A stretch of 48,016 bases of DNA from Rikenellaceae bacterium (GTDB lineage Bacteria > Bacteroidota > Bacteroidia > Bacteroidales > UBA932): assembly GCA_900771335.1 (NCBI GenBank), contig CAAGNP010000022.1, positions 1 to 48,016 on the forward strand, written 5' to 3'. A program made the translations under genes and the position numbers. Shown here piece after piece: positions 17,142 to 25,669 of this stretch. The notes beneath the pieces were generated by a model, which was not told where the DNA came from, did no database searches, and saw only the letters and a program-made list of their open reading frames with translations. How positions within the stretch are numbered: position 1 is the first letter of the stretch; each line of letters opens with the position of its first letter.

Positions 17142-19112
17142 ATGAAAAGGACAACCATTATCATCTGCATCCTCATCACAGCTGGGTGCGGCACTGCCAG
17201 GAAGATCGGGAACCTGAAGAGTTCTGGTGCAAGAGGAGAGATAACTCTGGCAAATGACAGGGATTATGAACTCAAAACTGAGGTAATCGGGAGTGTGGTC
17301 TCTCCGGATACACTCACCGTCACTGGACTTAATGGGGAGAAATTGTATCTGATGAAGTCTGTCGTTGACTCGGCAGGCAATGTGTACGGCTCTGAAAATC
17401 TCTCCGGGGTGGTTATCACCGCCAGATTCAAAAACATTGCCGAGAGGGGTGGCAAAGTGGATATTGCCTTCGACGTCCATATTCCGGAAGAGCTTCAGGA
17501 CCCTTCCTGGCAGCTCAGATTCAGCCCCAATCTCTTCATACAGGGGGACACAATCGATCTGGAGGACATCCATGTCACAGGTGCGGAATACCGGGAATCC
17601 CAGCTCAAAGGGTATGAACAATATGCAAAATTTCTCTCATCCATCATAACAGACAGCACAAAACTGAGATATCAGGAGCTTGTGGAACTGTTTATAGCGA
17701 GAAACATCCCAACACTTGCCGCCCTGAAAAATGACACATCTGCAATAAGCGAGACATATATGTCGGGACTATACGATGTATCGTACAGACAGGTACTTGA
17801 CTACTACGAAAGGAGATGCAGAATAGGGAGAAATAACCACCGTTCCCGCCTTTCTCCCCAAAAGTACCGGAGATATGTCAGGAGCCCCTACAGTTCAGAT
17901 CCGATAAGGCTTGACACCATCATCACAACACCTGGAAACATCACCTACTGCTACACCCAGTCTGTCAACACCAGAGCCGGTCTGAGAAAGGTGGAGGTAA
18001 CACTTGACGGAGAGATCAGCCGAAACGGTGAAACAATATACACAATGCCAGAAGGGGAACCACTCACCTTCTATATTTCAAGTGTCAGCACTTTTATGGA
18101 GCCCACCACACGCTACATCAACAAAATAATTGAGAGGAGGGCCCAGGCAAACACCCAGGCATACATCGACTTTGAGCAGGGGAAATGGGATATAGATCCC
18201 TCACTGCACGAAAACATGAGCGAGCTGGAAAGGATCAAGAAGCATATGGTATCACTCCTCAACAATGAGACATTCGATATGGACAGTCTGGTAATAACGG
18301 CATCATGTTCTCCTGAAGGCCCATTTATACTGAACCAAAGGCTCGCTGCAGAAAGGGCCAGGGCAATAAAGGGGTATTTCGCCGATTTTGCCGGAAGATA
18401 CCAGGACTCTCTCTCCAATGAGGAACGGAACACCATATACATTGATGCCACCAAGGGTGGAGAAGAGTTCATCCGGAAGGAAAAGGAGGAGCTGCTCGAC
18501 TTCAGGGTCCACTCGATTTCAGAGGACTGGGAGAGGCTCACTTCTATGGTCGAAGCAGACACAGCACTCCTGGAGAAAGAGATAGTGATGGGAATACTTC
18601 AGGACAGGCTGCCCCCTGATGAAAAGGAGGCCATGCTACAGAAATGCCTTGACTACAGGTATTTGAGGGAGGTGATATATCCTAAATTGAGGACAGTCCA
18701 GTTTGATTTTCACCTTCACCGGAAAGGGATGGTTAAGGATACGGTACACACCACCGTCCCTGATGAGAACTATGCTAATGGACTCGAATGTCTGGAAAAC
18801 AGGGAGTACAAAAAGGCGATAGAGATTCTCCGCCCGTACCGGGACATCAACACAGCTGTCGCCTACCTCAGCCTCGATTACAACGCTTCAGCCAGAGAGA
18901 TTCTCCAGACACTGCCACCCTCCGCCAAAAGGGACTATATGATGGCAATAATCCATGCACGTGAAGGGGACGAACAAAAGTCTGTCCAGGCATTCATCCA
19001 TAGCGTTGAGAAGGATCCGGCTATGAAGTTCAGGGCAAACCTCGACCCGGAGATAAGCCAGCTTGTCAAAAAATATGGGGTACTTCAAGACAATGAAAAC
19101 ACTATTTACTGA
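17142..19112 (+). CDS. Large OmpA-like/TPR lipoprotein of the fimbrial locus
   Basis: 656-residue predicted lipoprotein: MKRTTIIICILITAGC gives an SPII lipobox with Cys16. Residues ~20-160 are beta-rich and unassigned, including SWQLRFSPNLFIQGDTIDLE, which recalls DUF3868-type N-terminal domains, though that resemblance is weak. Around residues 370-430, DSLVITASCSPEGP and LNQRLAAERARAIKGYF match the OmpA-like domain pattern that may bind peptidoglycan. The last ~120 residues are helical and TPR-like (GLECLENREYKKAIEILRPY; AIIHAREGDEQKSVQAF). It sits between the DUF3575 gene and the fimbrillin. Its position suggests a periplasmic or outer-membrane assembly or anchoring role, but I cannot name a function. 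Confidence 0.75.
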   Translation: MKRTTIIICILITAGCGTARKIGNLKSSGARGEITLANDRDYELKTEVIGSVVSPDTLTVTGLNGEKLYLMKSVVDSAGNVYGSENLSGVVITARFKNIAERGGKVDIAFDVHIPEELQDPSWQLRFSPNLFIQGDTIDLEDIHVTGAEYRESQLKGYEQYAKFLSSIITDSTKLRYQELVELFIARNIPTLAALKNDTSAISETYMSGLYDVSYRQVLDYYERRCRIGRNNHRSRLSPQKYRRYVRSPYSSDPIRLDTIITTPGNITYCYTQSVNTRAGLRKVEVTLDGEISRNGETIYTMPEGEPLTFYISSVSTFMEPTTRYINKIIERRAQANTQAYIDFEQGKWDIDPSLHENMSELERIKKHMVSLLNNETFDMDSLVITASCSPEGPFILNQRLAAERARAIKGYFADFAGRYQDSLSNEERNTIYIDATKGGEEFIRKEKEELLDFRVHSISEDWERLTSMVEADTALLEKEIVMGILQDRLPPDEKEAMLQKCLDYRYLREVIYPKLRTVQFDFHLHRKGMVKDTVHTTVPDENYANGLECLENREYKKAIEILRPYRDINTAVAYLSLDYNASAREILQTLPPSAKRDYMMAIIHAREGDEQKSVQAFIHSVEKDPAMKFRANLDPEISQLVKKYGVLQDNENTIY

Positions 19113-19144
19113 ATATAAACACTAACATCAAAATCAAAAAAATC

Positions 19145-20197
19145 ATGAAAAAACTATCAATTTTCGTGGCAATCATGTCACTTTTGCTTTCACTCCAATC
19201 ATGTGTAAAACCTGAATGCCTAGAGTGCGGGGATGAAGGTCCTTCCACACTATCCATCTCCCTTGCTTCAGATATGACAAAGAGCAATATCGAAAATACC
19301 CAGGAAGAAGACAACACAATCACCACAGTCGATGTTTTCATTTTCAGGAATACCCCTTCCACATCGCCGGACTATCAGAAACTTGACACATACAAACGCT
19401 TCTCGGGAAGTGCCCTGGATGACCTCACTGTTACGACTACGACAGGGCCAAAGACCATATGCATAATAGTTAATGAGCACACAAATGCATTCAAAGGGGT
19501 AACAGATCTTACCAAATTCAGAGCTCTGGTCACCAACCTAAAGGATGAACTGATCGGCTCATTCACCATGTATGGAGAGACTGAGGAGACTTTAGGGATC
19601 ACCGCATCTGTCACCCTTTCCGTCAAAAGGCTCATCTCCAGAGTGGGGGTCACATCGATCAGGACAGATTTTGCCGGGACAGCGTACGCTGATATGACTC
19701 TGTCAAACATAAAATTGTATCTGGTCAATGCCCATGCCCAAAAAGTGATTTACAACAACGCCTCTTCCCCATCAACACCTCTGGTTTACAATACAGCCAA
19801 ACTTGTAGGGAATGACGCCAACTCCACCACAGAGGCAAACCTCATATACGAACCTCTCTCAGGTACTATCAGCGACACAGGGATATCCACACCATATTTC
19901 TTCTACTGTTACTCGAATGAGACAAATGATGTAGCCGGATGCACAAAACTAGTCCTGCAAGGGGACCTTGACGGTGTGACCTACTACTACCCCATCCCGG
20001 TAAACCAGGAAAACTACGGGTACACATCCTCAAACGGATATTACGGCATCAGGCGAAATACGACATACAGTTATGGGATAACAGTAACCCGCCCAGGTTC
20101 ATTGGATCCCAATACCCCTCTTGTACCAGGAGACATCGACCTGACTGTAAATATAGATGACTGGGCAACAATACCACATTTTGACAAAGAATTCTAA
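19145..20197 (+). CDS. Fimbrillin-type major fimbrial subunit
   Basis: 350-residue FimA/Mfa1-like lipoprotein precursor of type V pili. The signal MKKLSIFVAIMSLLLSLQSC ends in a lipobox Cys, unusually followed by two more Cys within nine residues (CVKPECLEC). The N-terminal domain includes ISLASDMTKS, VDVFIFRN and FSGSALDDLTVTTTTGPKTI, the usual fimbrillin fold order. The C-terminal domain has TPYFFYCYSNETN, a YYPIPVNQ strand, IRRNTTYSYGITVTRPGS and the final VNIDDWATIPHFDKEF, matching the C-terminal strand used for polymerisation by donor-strand exchange. In P. gingivalis the N-terminal strand is removed by an Arg protease; no obvious Arg site is seen early here. Followed after two bases by the FimB/Mfa2-type gene. 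Confidence 0.85.
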   Translation: MKKLSIFVAIMSLLLSLQSCVKPECLECGDEGPSTLSISLASDMTKSNIENTQEEDNTITTVDVFIFRNTPSTSPDYQKLDTYKRFSGSALDDLTVTTTTGPKTICIIVNEHTNAFKGVTDLTKFRALVTNLKDELIGSFTMYGETEETLGITASVTLSVKRLISRVGVTSIRTDFAGTAYADMTLSNIKLYLVNAHAQKVIYNNASSPSTPLVYNTAKLVGNDANSTTEANLIYEPLSGTISDTGISTPYFFYCYSNETNDVAGCTKLVLQGDLDGVTYYYPIPVNQENYGYTSSNGYYGIRRNTTYSYGITVTRPGSLDPNTPLVPGDIDLTVNIDDWATIPHFDKEF

Positions 20198-20199
20198 TT

Positions 20200-21015
20200 A
20201 TGAAATACTTTCAGATAGCTTTCGTATTTTGTGCCGCTCTGTTTCTCTCCTCCTGCATTCTGGAGGAGAGGGGGAGCTGCCCATCTTACCTCACACTCGA
20301 TCTCTCATCCACTCCGGATGATGTCGACTCCCTCTATCTGATCTTGAAATACAACGACGGGAGACTATTCAGAGACACCCTCTACAAAGAGGAGATGATT
20401 TCAAACTATGAGATAGCTGTCCCGAGGGGGAGTGCAGCCCTCGCTGCATACGGGAACATCACCAATATGGTATACGACAATGGTTATATCACCTCAAAGG
20501 GGTTGCCTGCTGACAATATATATACATATTTCTCCAAAGTGGAATATCTTACGGACCTCTCATCAGACACCATTACAGTCTCCAAAAGCAGTATGGCCAT
20601 CCACATCAAAGTACTTGGATCTGTTAAAGCTTCCGAAGGGTTATTAGCGGAGATATTGGGGAGTTGCACAGGATATAATAACTCCGGTGAAACGGTACAA
20701 GGGGACTTTTACCACACCCCTGAGACTCTGCATATCCCGACAAAGGAAGAAGAGTTCTACAATTTTCTCACCCGAGTCACGAGACACCCGTCAGACTCGC
20801 CACTGATTTTAAGACTATCCACCATGCATCAGGACAGTCCTGAGTGGGTAGCACTTCTGGAGATATCGATTCAAGAAAAACTGGAACAGGCCGGAATATC
20901 AATGTCCGATCCCGATTTGCAGGATCTCTATCTGACAATAGACCATTCCCGTTCTGCCATCTCAATTTCAGTTGATGATTTCGATTCTGCAAACCACGTG
21001 GAGGTCAAATTTTAA
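20200..21015 (+). CDS. FimB/Mfa2-type fimbrial anchor subunit
   Basis: 271-residue predicted lipoprotein with signal MKYFQIAFVFCAALFLSSC. The mature start ILEERGSCPSYLTLDLS resembles the ..CP..L.L.F opening of FimB/Mfa2 anchors. DSLYLILKYNDGRLFRDTLY, an early strand-rich domain, and a C-terminal domain ending SRSAISISVDDFDSANHVEVKF complete a two-domain fold. In the P. gingivalis system this subunit stays lipidated at the outer membrane and limits fimbrial length. The gene order fimbrillin, anchor, tip supports that role. The next gene begins one base after its stop. Confidence 0.83.
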   Translation: MKYFQIAFVFCAALFLSSCILEERGSCPSYLTLDLSSTPDDVDSLYLILKYNDGRLFRDTLYKEEMISNYEIAVPRGSAALAAYGNITNMVYDNGYITSKGLPADNIYTYFSKVEYLTDLSSDTITVSKSSMAIHIKVLGSVKASEGLLAEILGSCTGYNNSGETVQGDFYHTPETLHIPTKEEEFYNFLTRVTRHPSDSPLILRLSTMHQDSPEWVALLEISIQEKLEQAGISMSDPDLQDLYLTIDHSRSAISISVDDFDSANHVEVKF

Positions 21016-21016
21016 T

Positions 21017-24013
21017 ATGTATCCTATGAAGAAAACACTAATACTGATAACATTAACGGCACTTGTTCTCTTTTCATGCCAGAAAAAGGTAGTACCCGCA
21101 TCTGCATCAGGGGAGGTGACATTCAACTTCTCCTACGAAGAGAGCCTTACAAGGGCAACAACTGAAGTAAAGGAGGGTGAAATCTCGGACATAAACATCT
21201 TCCTGTACGACGAGGCCGGAAAATTGTCCTGTTGCAAATACTCCGACCGGATCGGAAGCGGCATTACACTGGAATTTGACACAGAGAGGGAGTACTCCAT
21301 TTATGTATTGGCAAATGTAGGGGACTTGACAACTGACCGCTCCGTGGCCACAATTAACGGAATTTGCGGCCTTTATGCATCATTTGACGATATCAATTCC
21401 ATTGTCAACCAATCCGGTGGAATCCCCATGTCCGCATTTATCCCGCAAGAGAAATTGTCTGACGGACAGACCAAAACGATATCATTGGTAAGGCTGCTGT
21501 CAAAGTTCAGAATCATACTTGACAAAAGCGGACTGTCCCCATCTGTCACAAAGTTCGATGTCAAAGGGGTCAGATTGAGAAATATCAATAGGAAGGTCTA
21601 CTACTTCTTCGACAGCAGAGCCTCGTCGGAAGAGGAGATTCTTGATATCGGGGAGAGCAAAGAGGGAGATGACCTGAACACCATCTACTCTACGGGGATA
21701 GATTTTTATATCCCTGAAAATATGCAGGGGGATCTGCTGGCCGACAATATTGACCAGAAAACACACATCCCACCCGACAACAAAAAGGGGCTTTGCACTT
21801 ATATCGAGTTTACAGTCGACTACCGTTCAAAAACACAGTATGACGAGTCCCTGACCTACAGGTACTACCTCCACGACGGAAGATTTCTGGACAACTTCGA
21901 TCTGGAGAGAAACACCATGTATACCTGCAGAACCTCATTTATTGGAAGTGGAATAAATGAGACCACATGGAGAATAGACGCCTCATCGATGAACAAACTG
22001 GTAACAGAGATAAATGTATCACCCCCGAGCCACAAATTTACCACCATCGGTGCATCTGAAACCTTCGTTGCTTCTGTACTGCCGGTGGATGCTGCAGACA
22101 ACAGTGTCACATGGTCAAGTTCCAACCCCTCAGTCGCGACAGTAGACCCCTCTTCAGGTGCGGTCACATCTGTATCTGACGGGACCTGCACCATTACAGC
22201 TACCGCCAATGACGGTTCAGAGGTATCCGGAAGTGCAAATGTCATTGTAGACAGCTATGTTTACCCCACTTCCGTCACAGTAGAACCAGGGACCGGCAAT
22301 ATATATATTGGCGAGACCATCCAACTGGCAGCGGTTGTTCTCCCTAGCAATGCAAACAACAAGAGTGTTGTATGGAGCTCTTCCGACAATGGAATCGCCA
22401 CAGTTTCCACTTCCGGGCTGGTAACAGGCATCTCACCAGGGGCTGCCACCATCACAGCCACAACCGTGGATGGCAACAAAACAGGCACATCCCTCATCAC
22501 AGTAAAGGACAAGAGCTTCTCAATGGGGGCAATTCCAATGCTATACCCCAACTACAACACCCCCTACACCATCACCTGGGAGGGTGAACCGGCAGGCACA
22601 CCTGTCATCACATTGGAGAAGATTTCAGGAGAGGAGTGTCTCTCTGCAAACGGGGTATCTCTGGAAGCGTCGTATGAAGGGACGGCTGCATCAGGCGAGG
22701 TGGCCATTTACAAAGTTATCTCTACCCTCAATGGAATCACCCGCGAGGATGAAGTATCCGTCAACCTCGGAAGTGTGACAATAACGGCACCATCCACTAT
22801 AGTAAACGGGCTGGGGGCCCAGGCTAAAATATCGGTACAGACACCTTCGGATGCAGCTGTCACATGGAGCTCATCCAACACAGAGGTAGCCACAATAGAT
22901 GGGGAGGGGAATATATCTCCCACCTCCCCGGGAACGGCTACCATCAAGGCCACATCTGTAACCGGGGCATACGCCACTGCCGGAATAACTGTCATAGACC
23001 CAACCATATCCCTCCCCTCCTCCATAACACTTTATGAAGGGGAGACCAGAGCTATTGGTTTGACAATCTCTCCGGAGGAGGCAAAAGGACACATCAACTG
23101 GAGTATTGTGGAGGGGGAAGATTACATATCCCTTGACCAGGAAGGGAACATAACGGGGATCAGAAGGTCCAACGGATCAACTGTCAGGATACGGGCCATG
23201 TACACGAAAAACACATCGGTCTTCGCAGAATCGGATATCGTGGTCACTCCAGCCGTCACAATATCCATTTCAGGCGACAAAATGATGAATTCAAATATCA
23301 GCATATCAAATCCCGTCCCCGGCATGCCTGAGTACCTGAAAGTTACCACATCCTGCAGGAGCGGAGCAGATATCATCTGGTGCCTGTATGACGCTGACAA
23401 TCTATCGGTCAATTTTGAAAACTATTTCACCATCAGTAGTACAGGTACTCTGAGACTCAGGAACAACTCTCTTGCAAGCGGCACTTATTATCTGGCGGCA
23501 CTGGCAGATGGATACTACAGCGATAAAGTCAGGTTTGAGGTATATTACTACCTCGAGTACTTCATAGGATACAATTCCAACAAATATCCCGAGATCTCAC
23601 CTACCGGCCCGGACTCCTTTACCGCCACATACAGAATCCACTCAATGTTCCACCCACAATCTTTCTCAAGACTTGTGGAGATGGGGAGAGATAATCTGTT
23701 CACCACATACGATGGCAACACAGGAAACTCCTTATACAGAATCATTTGCTATGACAATACCAGATGGCACTGGATAAGTAAAGATATGAACGAAATGAAT
23801 CCAATTGCAGGCAATATGACATACAGCGGAAACTACGATCCCGACATGGAGAATCCTGAGGATATCTGGAGAAACAATATACCGCATAAGACATTACTGA
23901 AAAATCCGGATGACAACTCGGTTGTGGACGGAACAGTGGGGACCTTCGTAAAAATGAACAAACAGGAGTTCTATTTCATCAGACAAAACGGACAGTTTCA
24001 CAGATTTGAATAG
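21017..24013 (+). CDS. Fimbrial tip adhesin with Big_2 Ig-like domains
   Basis: About 998 residues, the largest protein of the locus. The start is ATG at 21017 (MYPMKKT) or 21026 (MKKT). The signal MKKTLILITLTALVLFSC ends in a lipobox Cys. Residues ~30-320 form a fimbrillin/DUF4906-like region with EVTFNFSYEESLTRATTE and ISDINIFLYDEAGKL. Big_2-type Ig repeats follow at about 329-411, 416-496, 585-660 and, divergent, 663-745. Each has the SVTWSSSNPSVATVD / GTATITAT pattern. The C-terminal ~250 residues are unassigned and Tyr/Asn-rich. The position after the anchor and before a terminator fits the accessory or tip subunit of a type V pilus that would contact host or bacterial surfaces. The ligand is unknown. 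Confidence 0.82.
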   Translation: MYPMKKTLILITLTALVLFSCQKKVVPASASGEVTFNFSYEESLTRATTEVKEGEISDINIFLYDEAGKLSCCKYSDRIGSGITLEFDTEREYSIYVLANVGDLTTDRSVATINGICGLYASFDDINSIVNQSGGIPMSAFIPQEKLSDGQTKTISLVRLLSKFRIILDKSGLSPSVTKFDVKGVRLRNINRKVYYFFDSRASSEEEILDIGESKEGDDLNTIYSTGIDFYIPENMQGDLLADNIDQKTHIPPDNKKGLCTYIEFTVDYRSKTQYDESLTYRYYLHDGRFLDNFDLERNTMYTCRTSFIGSGINETTWRIDASSMNKLVTEINVSPPSHKFTTIGASETFVASVLPVDAADNSVTWSSSNPSVATVDPSSGAVTSVSDGTCTITATANDGSEVSGSANVIVDSYVYPTSVTVEPGTGNIYIGETIQLAAVVLPSNANNKSVVWSSSDNGIATVSTSGLVTGISPGAATITATTVDGNKTGTSLITVKDKSFSMGAIPMLYPNYNTPYTITWEGEPAGTPVITLEKISGEECLSANGVSLEASYEGTAASGEVAIYKVISTLNGITREDEVSVNLGSVTITAPSTIVNGLGAQAKISVQTPSDAAVTWSSSNTEVATIDGEGNISPTSPGTATIKATSVTGAYATAGITVIDPTISLPSSITLYEGETRAIGLTISPEEAKGHINWSIVEGEDYISLDQEGNITGIRRSNGSTVRIRAMYTKNTSVFAESDIVVTPAVTISISGDKMMNSNISISNPVPGMPEYLKVTTSCRSGADIIWCLYDADNLSVNFENYFTISSTGTLRLRNNSLASGTYYLAALADGYYSDKVRFEVYYYLEYFIGYNSNKYPEISPTGPDSFTATYRIHSMFHPQSFSRLVEMGRDNLFTTYDGNTGNSLYRIICYDNTRWHWISKDMNEMNPIAGNMTYSGNYDPDMENPEDIWRNNIPHKTLLKNPDDNSVVDGTVGTFVKMNKQEFYFIRQNGQFHRFE

Positions 24014-24014
24014 T

Positions 24015-24040
24015 AAAGGGGCGGCCACAGCCGCCCTTTT
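24015..24040. terminator. Bidirectional terminator between the fimbrial locus and the recF cluster
   Basis: Arms 24015-24025 and 24030-24040 pair over 11 bases (AAAGGGGCGGC with GCCGCCCTTTT, one G-T pair) around a CACA loop. A-rich and T-rich ends serve both directions. It lies two bases after the adhesin stop and two before the convergent lipoprotein stop. Confidence 0.85.
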
Positions 24041-24042
24041 AT

Positions 24043-24930
24043 TCATATATAATCGGGATCAAAATCTACAATCCCATTTGGTTCATCCTCCCTCAATAAA
24101 AATGATATTGAAAATGTAACCTCTATATTATCACCCCATTTATCCTTTCCGAAACCTCCCACGAAATATAGTGAGAAAGAGGGGACCTCCTCATAATCAT
24201 CACACCATATATAATCCCCTTCTGTCACCCTCCACGGGCTCTCATCGTGGGCCCACACCCAGTTTCTGATTACCGCCCCTTTAATTTCCGAAAAAGACTC
24301 CGCACCCTGTCTGAAATATATTTCGCCGGCAGGGAGCACCTCCTTATAGGGATAATCGAACAGGAAACAAGTGCCGCCACCCCGATAATAGATATTTGAA
24401 TAGCTGGTTACCGTTCTCACCATCAGCCCGTTTTCCAACTCATTGGGGATCCACTCCACCACCTCCACCTTTACGGTATCCTTTTTATTGAGGTGTACAG
24501 TGAAATATCTGTTATAATCGGAATAGGTGGGATAATTGGGATTGATCAGAGGGAAATACATATCCTCCCCATTTACCCTGAGATGGAGACCGCTCCGGGA
24601 ATAGCGCCCCACTTTCACATTCACCCTCCTCTCCATGTCACCACCAACGGCCACCATGACACACTCTCCGTCCCCCCTTCTCTGCACAAGACACCTTTTG
24701 CCCCCATCAGAGACAATGTATCTCACAAAATTTTCGGGTTCACACCTCCACTCTATCTGTTCCGGAACATTTGACCCCAGGACATTGAGGGTCACATCCA
24801 CATCTTCGAAGACCTCTATGGACTCCCTGTCCACGGTCCAATCGTACACCGGCTGGGGTTTGATCCTCTCAAACCAGCTGCACGATGCCACCAGTACAGC
24901 AGTGGCACAACAAAACAATGACTTTCTCAT
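24043..24930 (-). CDS. Unrecognised lipoprotein, last gene of the recF cluster
   Basis: 295-residue predicted lipoprotein; I do not recognise the family. The signal MRKSLFCCATAVLVASC gives Cys17. The mature protein opens with WTVDRESIEVFEDVDVTLNV, which looks like an Ig-like beta domain, and continues beta-rich and Tyr/Trp-rich, with RVNGEDMYFPLINPNYPTYS near 120 and VIRNWVWAHDESPW near 220. I chose ATG 24930 because GGAGGAG lies seven bases before it, one of the few strong SD sequences here; an upstream ATG would place that SD inside the gene. It follows the DUF3108 gene by 43 bases and converges with the fimbrial adhesin, so a surface role is possible but unsupported. Confidence 0.7.
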   Translation of the reverse strand: MRKSLFCCATAVLVASCSWFERIKPQPVYDWTVDRESIEVFEDVDVTLNVLGSNVPEQIEWRCEPENFVRYIVSDGGKRCLVQRRGDGECVMVAVGGDMERRVNVKVGRYSRSGLHLRVNGEDMYFPLINPNYPTYSDYNRYFTVHLNKKDTVKVEVVEWIPNELENGLMVRTVTSYSNIYYRGGGTCFLFDYPYKEVLPAGEIYFRQGAESFSEIKGAVIRNWVWAHDESPWRVTEGDYIWCDDYEEVPSFSLYFVGGFGKDKWGDNIEVTFSISFLLREDEPNGIVDFDPDYI

Positions 24931-24973
24931 AATTACTCCTCCCCCCATATCATAACAAAGGGTAAAGATAGTA

Positions 24974-25669
24974 TTAAAATGTCATTTCAGTAAGAATTTC
25001 TGATGTCTGGAGCTTCAAATTTTTATCGTGGGTATCGTGTCTCACCATCCCCACACCTCTGGCATACCATGTATCGGCCACTGTGTGGCGGTTACGCCCC
25101 ATCCCCTTCTCCAATTTTCTCTCCCTCACTACAATACAATCAAACTCCCCGGCAGGGGTTGAGATCCTCTCATATCTGAGAACTTGCCTTTCGGTAACAT
25201 TTATCTTCATAGTCATCCCAAGGGCTTTCACCGAAGAGTACACATCGGGAAGGGTATCCCCGGGTGCCATATCGACAGGGAGAGAAGACTCCCCTCCGGT
25301 AGATGCGATATGGGTATTTTTGGAGAATATTGTTCTGAAAACTGCTGCCACAGACTCTGCAACATTCAATATCACTGTGCCTCCTTTTATTACAGCCACC
25401 AGTTCTGCCGGTACATCCCCATAATAGGGCTTGCCTCTGTGATTCAGGATATGGGAGGTATATTCGATCCTGACACTGTCCGTATCTGACACAATCTGAC
25501 CAATCCGCATAGTGTGATACCACTTCACATCCCCATCCACTGTGGTCCTGGTATACTGCAGAACAGCATTCTCCTTATCACAAAAATATGGGTCCGGTGT
25601 CTCTCCTGCAAGTGGGAAAGCCATTGCAAACAATATTGCCCAAAGGACTGCAAATCTCTTTAACGCCAT
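24974..25669 (-). CDS. Secreted DUF3108/TapB-like protein
   Basis: 231-residue protein with a signal peptide (MALKRFAVLWAILFAMAFPLAG, then ETPDP). It is one-domain and beta-rich, with AVLQYTRTTVDGDVKWYHTM near 35, VESVA-type helices, TPAGEFDCIVVRER near 172 and DTWYARGVGMVRHDTHD near 198. The PAGEFDC...WYARGVGMV pattern is that of DUF3108/TapB-like periplasmic proteins in Bacteroidota, where function is not established. Its start overlaps the pdxB end by ten bases, so translation is coupled and the gene belongs to recF-DUF721-pdxB-DUF3108. Confidence 0.72.
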   Translation of the reverse strand: MALKRFAVLWAILFAMAFPLAGETPDPYFCDKENAVLQYTRTTVDGDVKWYHTMRIGQIVSDTDSVRIEYTSHILNHRGKPYYGDVPAELVAVIKGGTVILNVAESVAAVFRTIFSKNTHIASTGGESSLPVDMAPGDTLPDVYSSVKALGMTMKINVTERQVLRYERISTPAGEFDCIVVRERKLEKGMGRNRHTVADTWYARGVGMVRHDTHDKNLKLQTSEILTEMTF

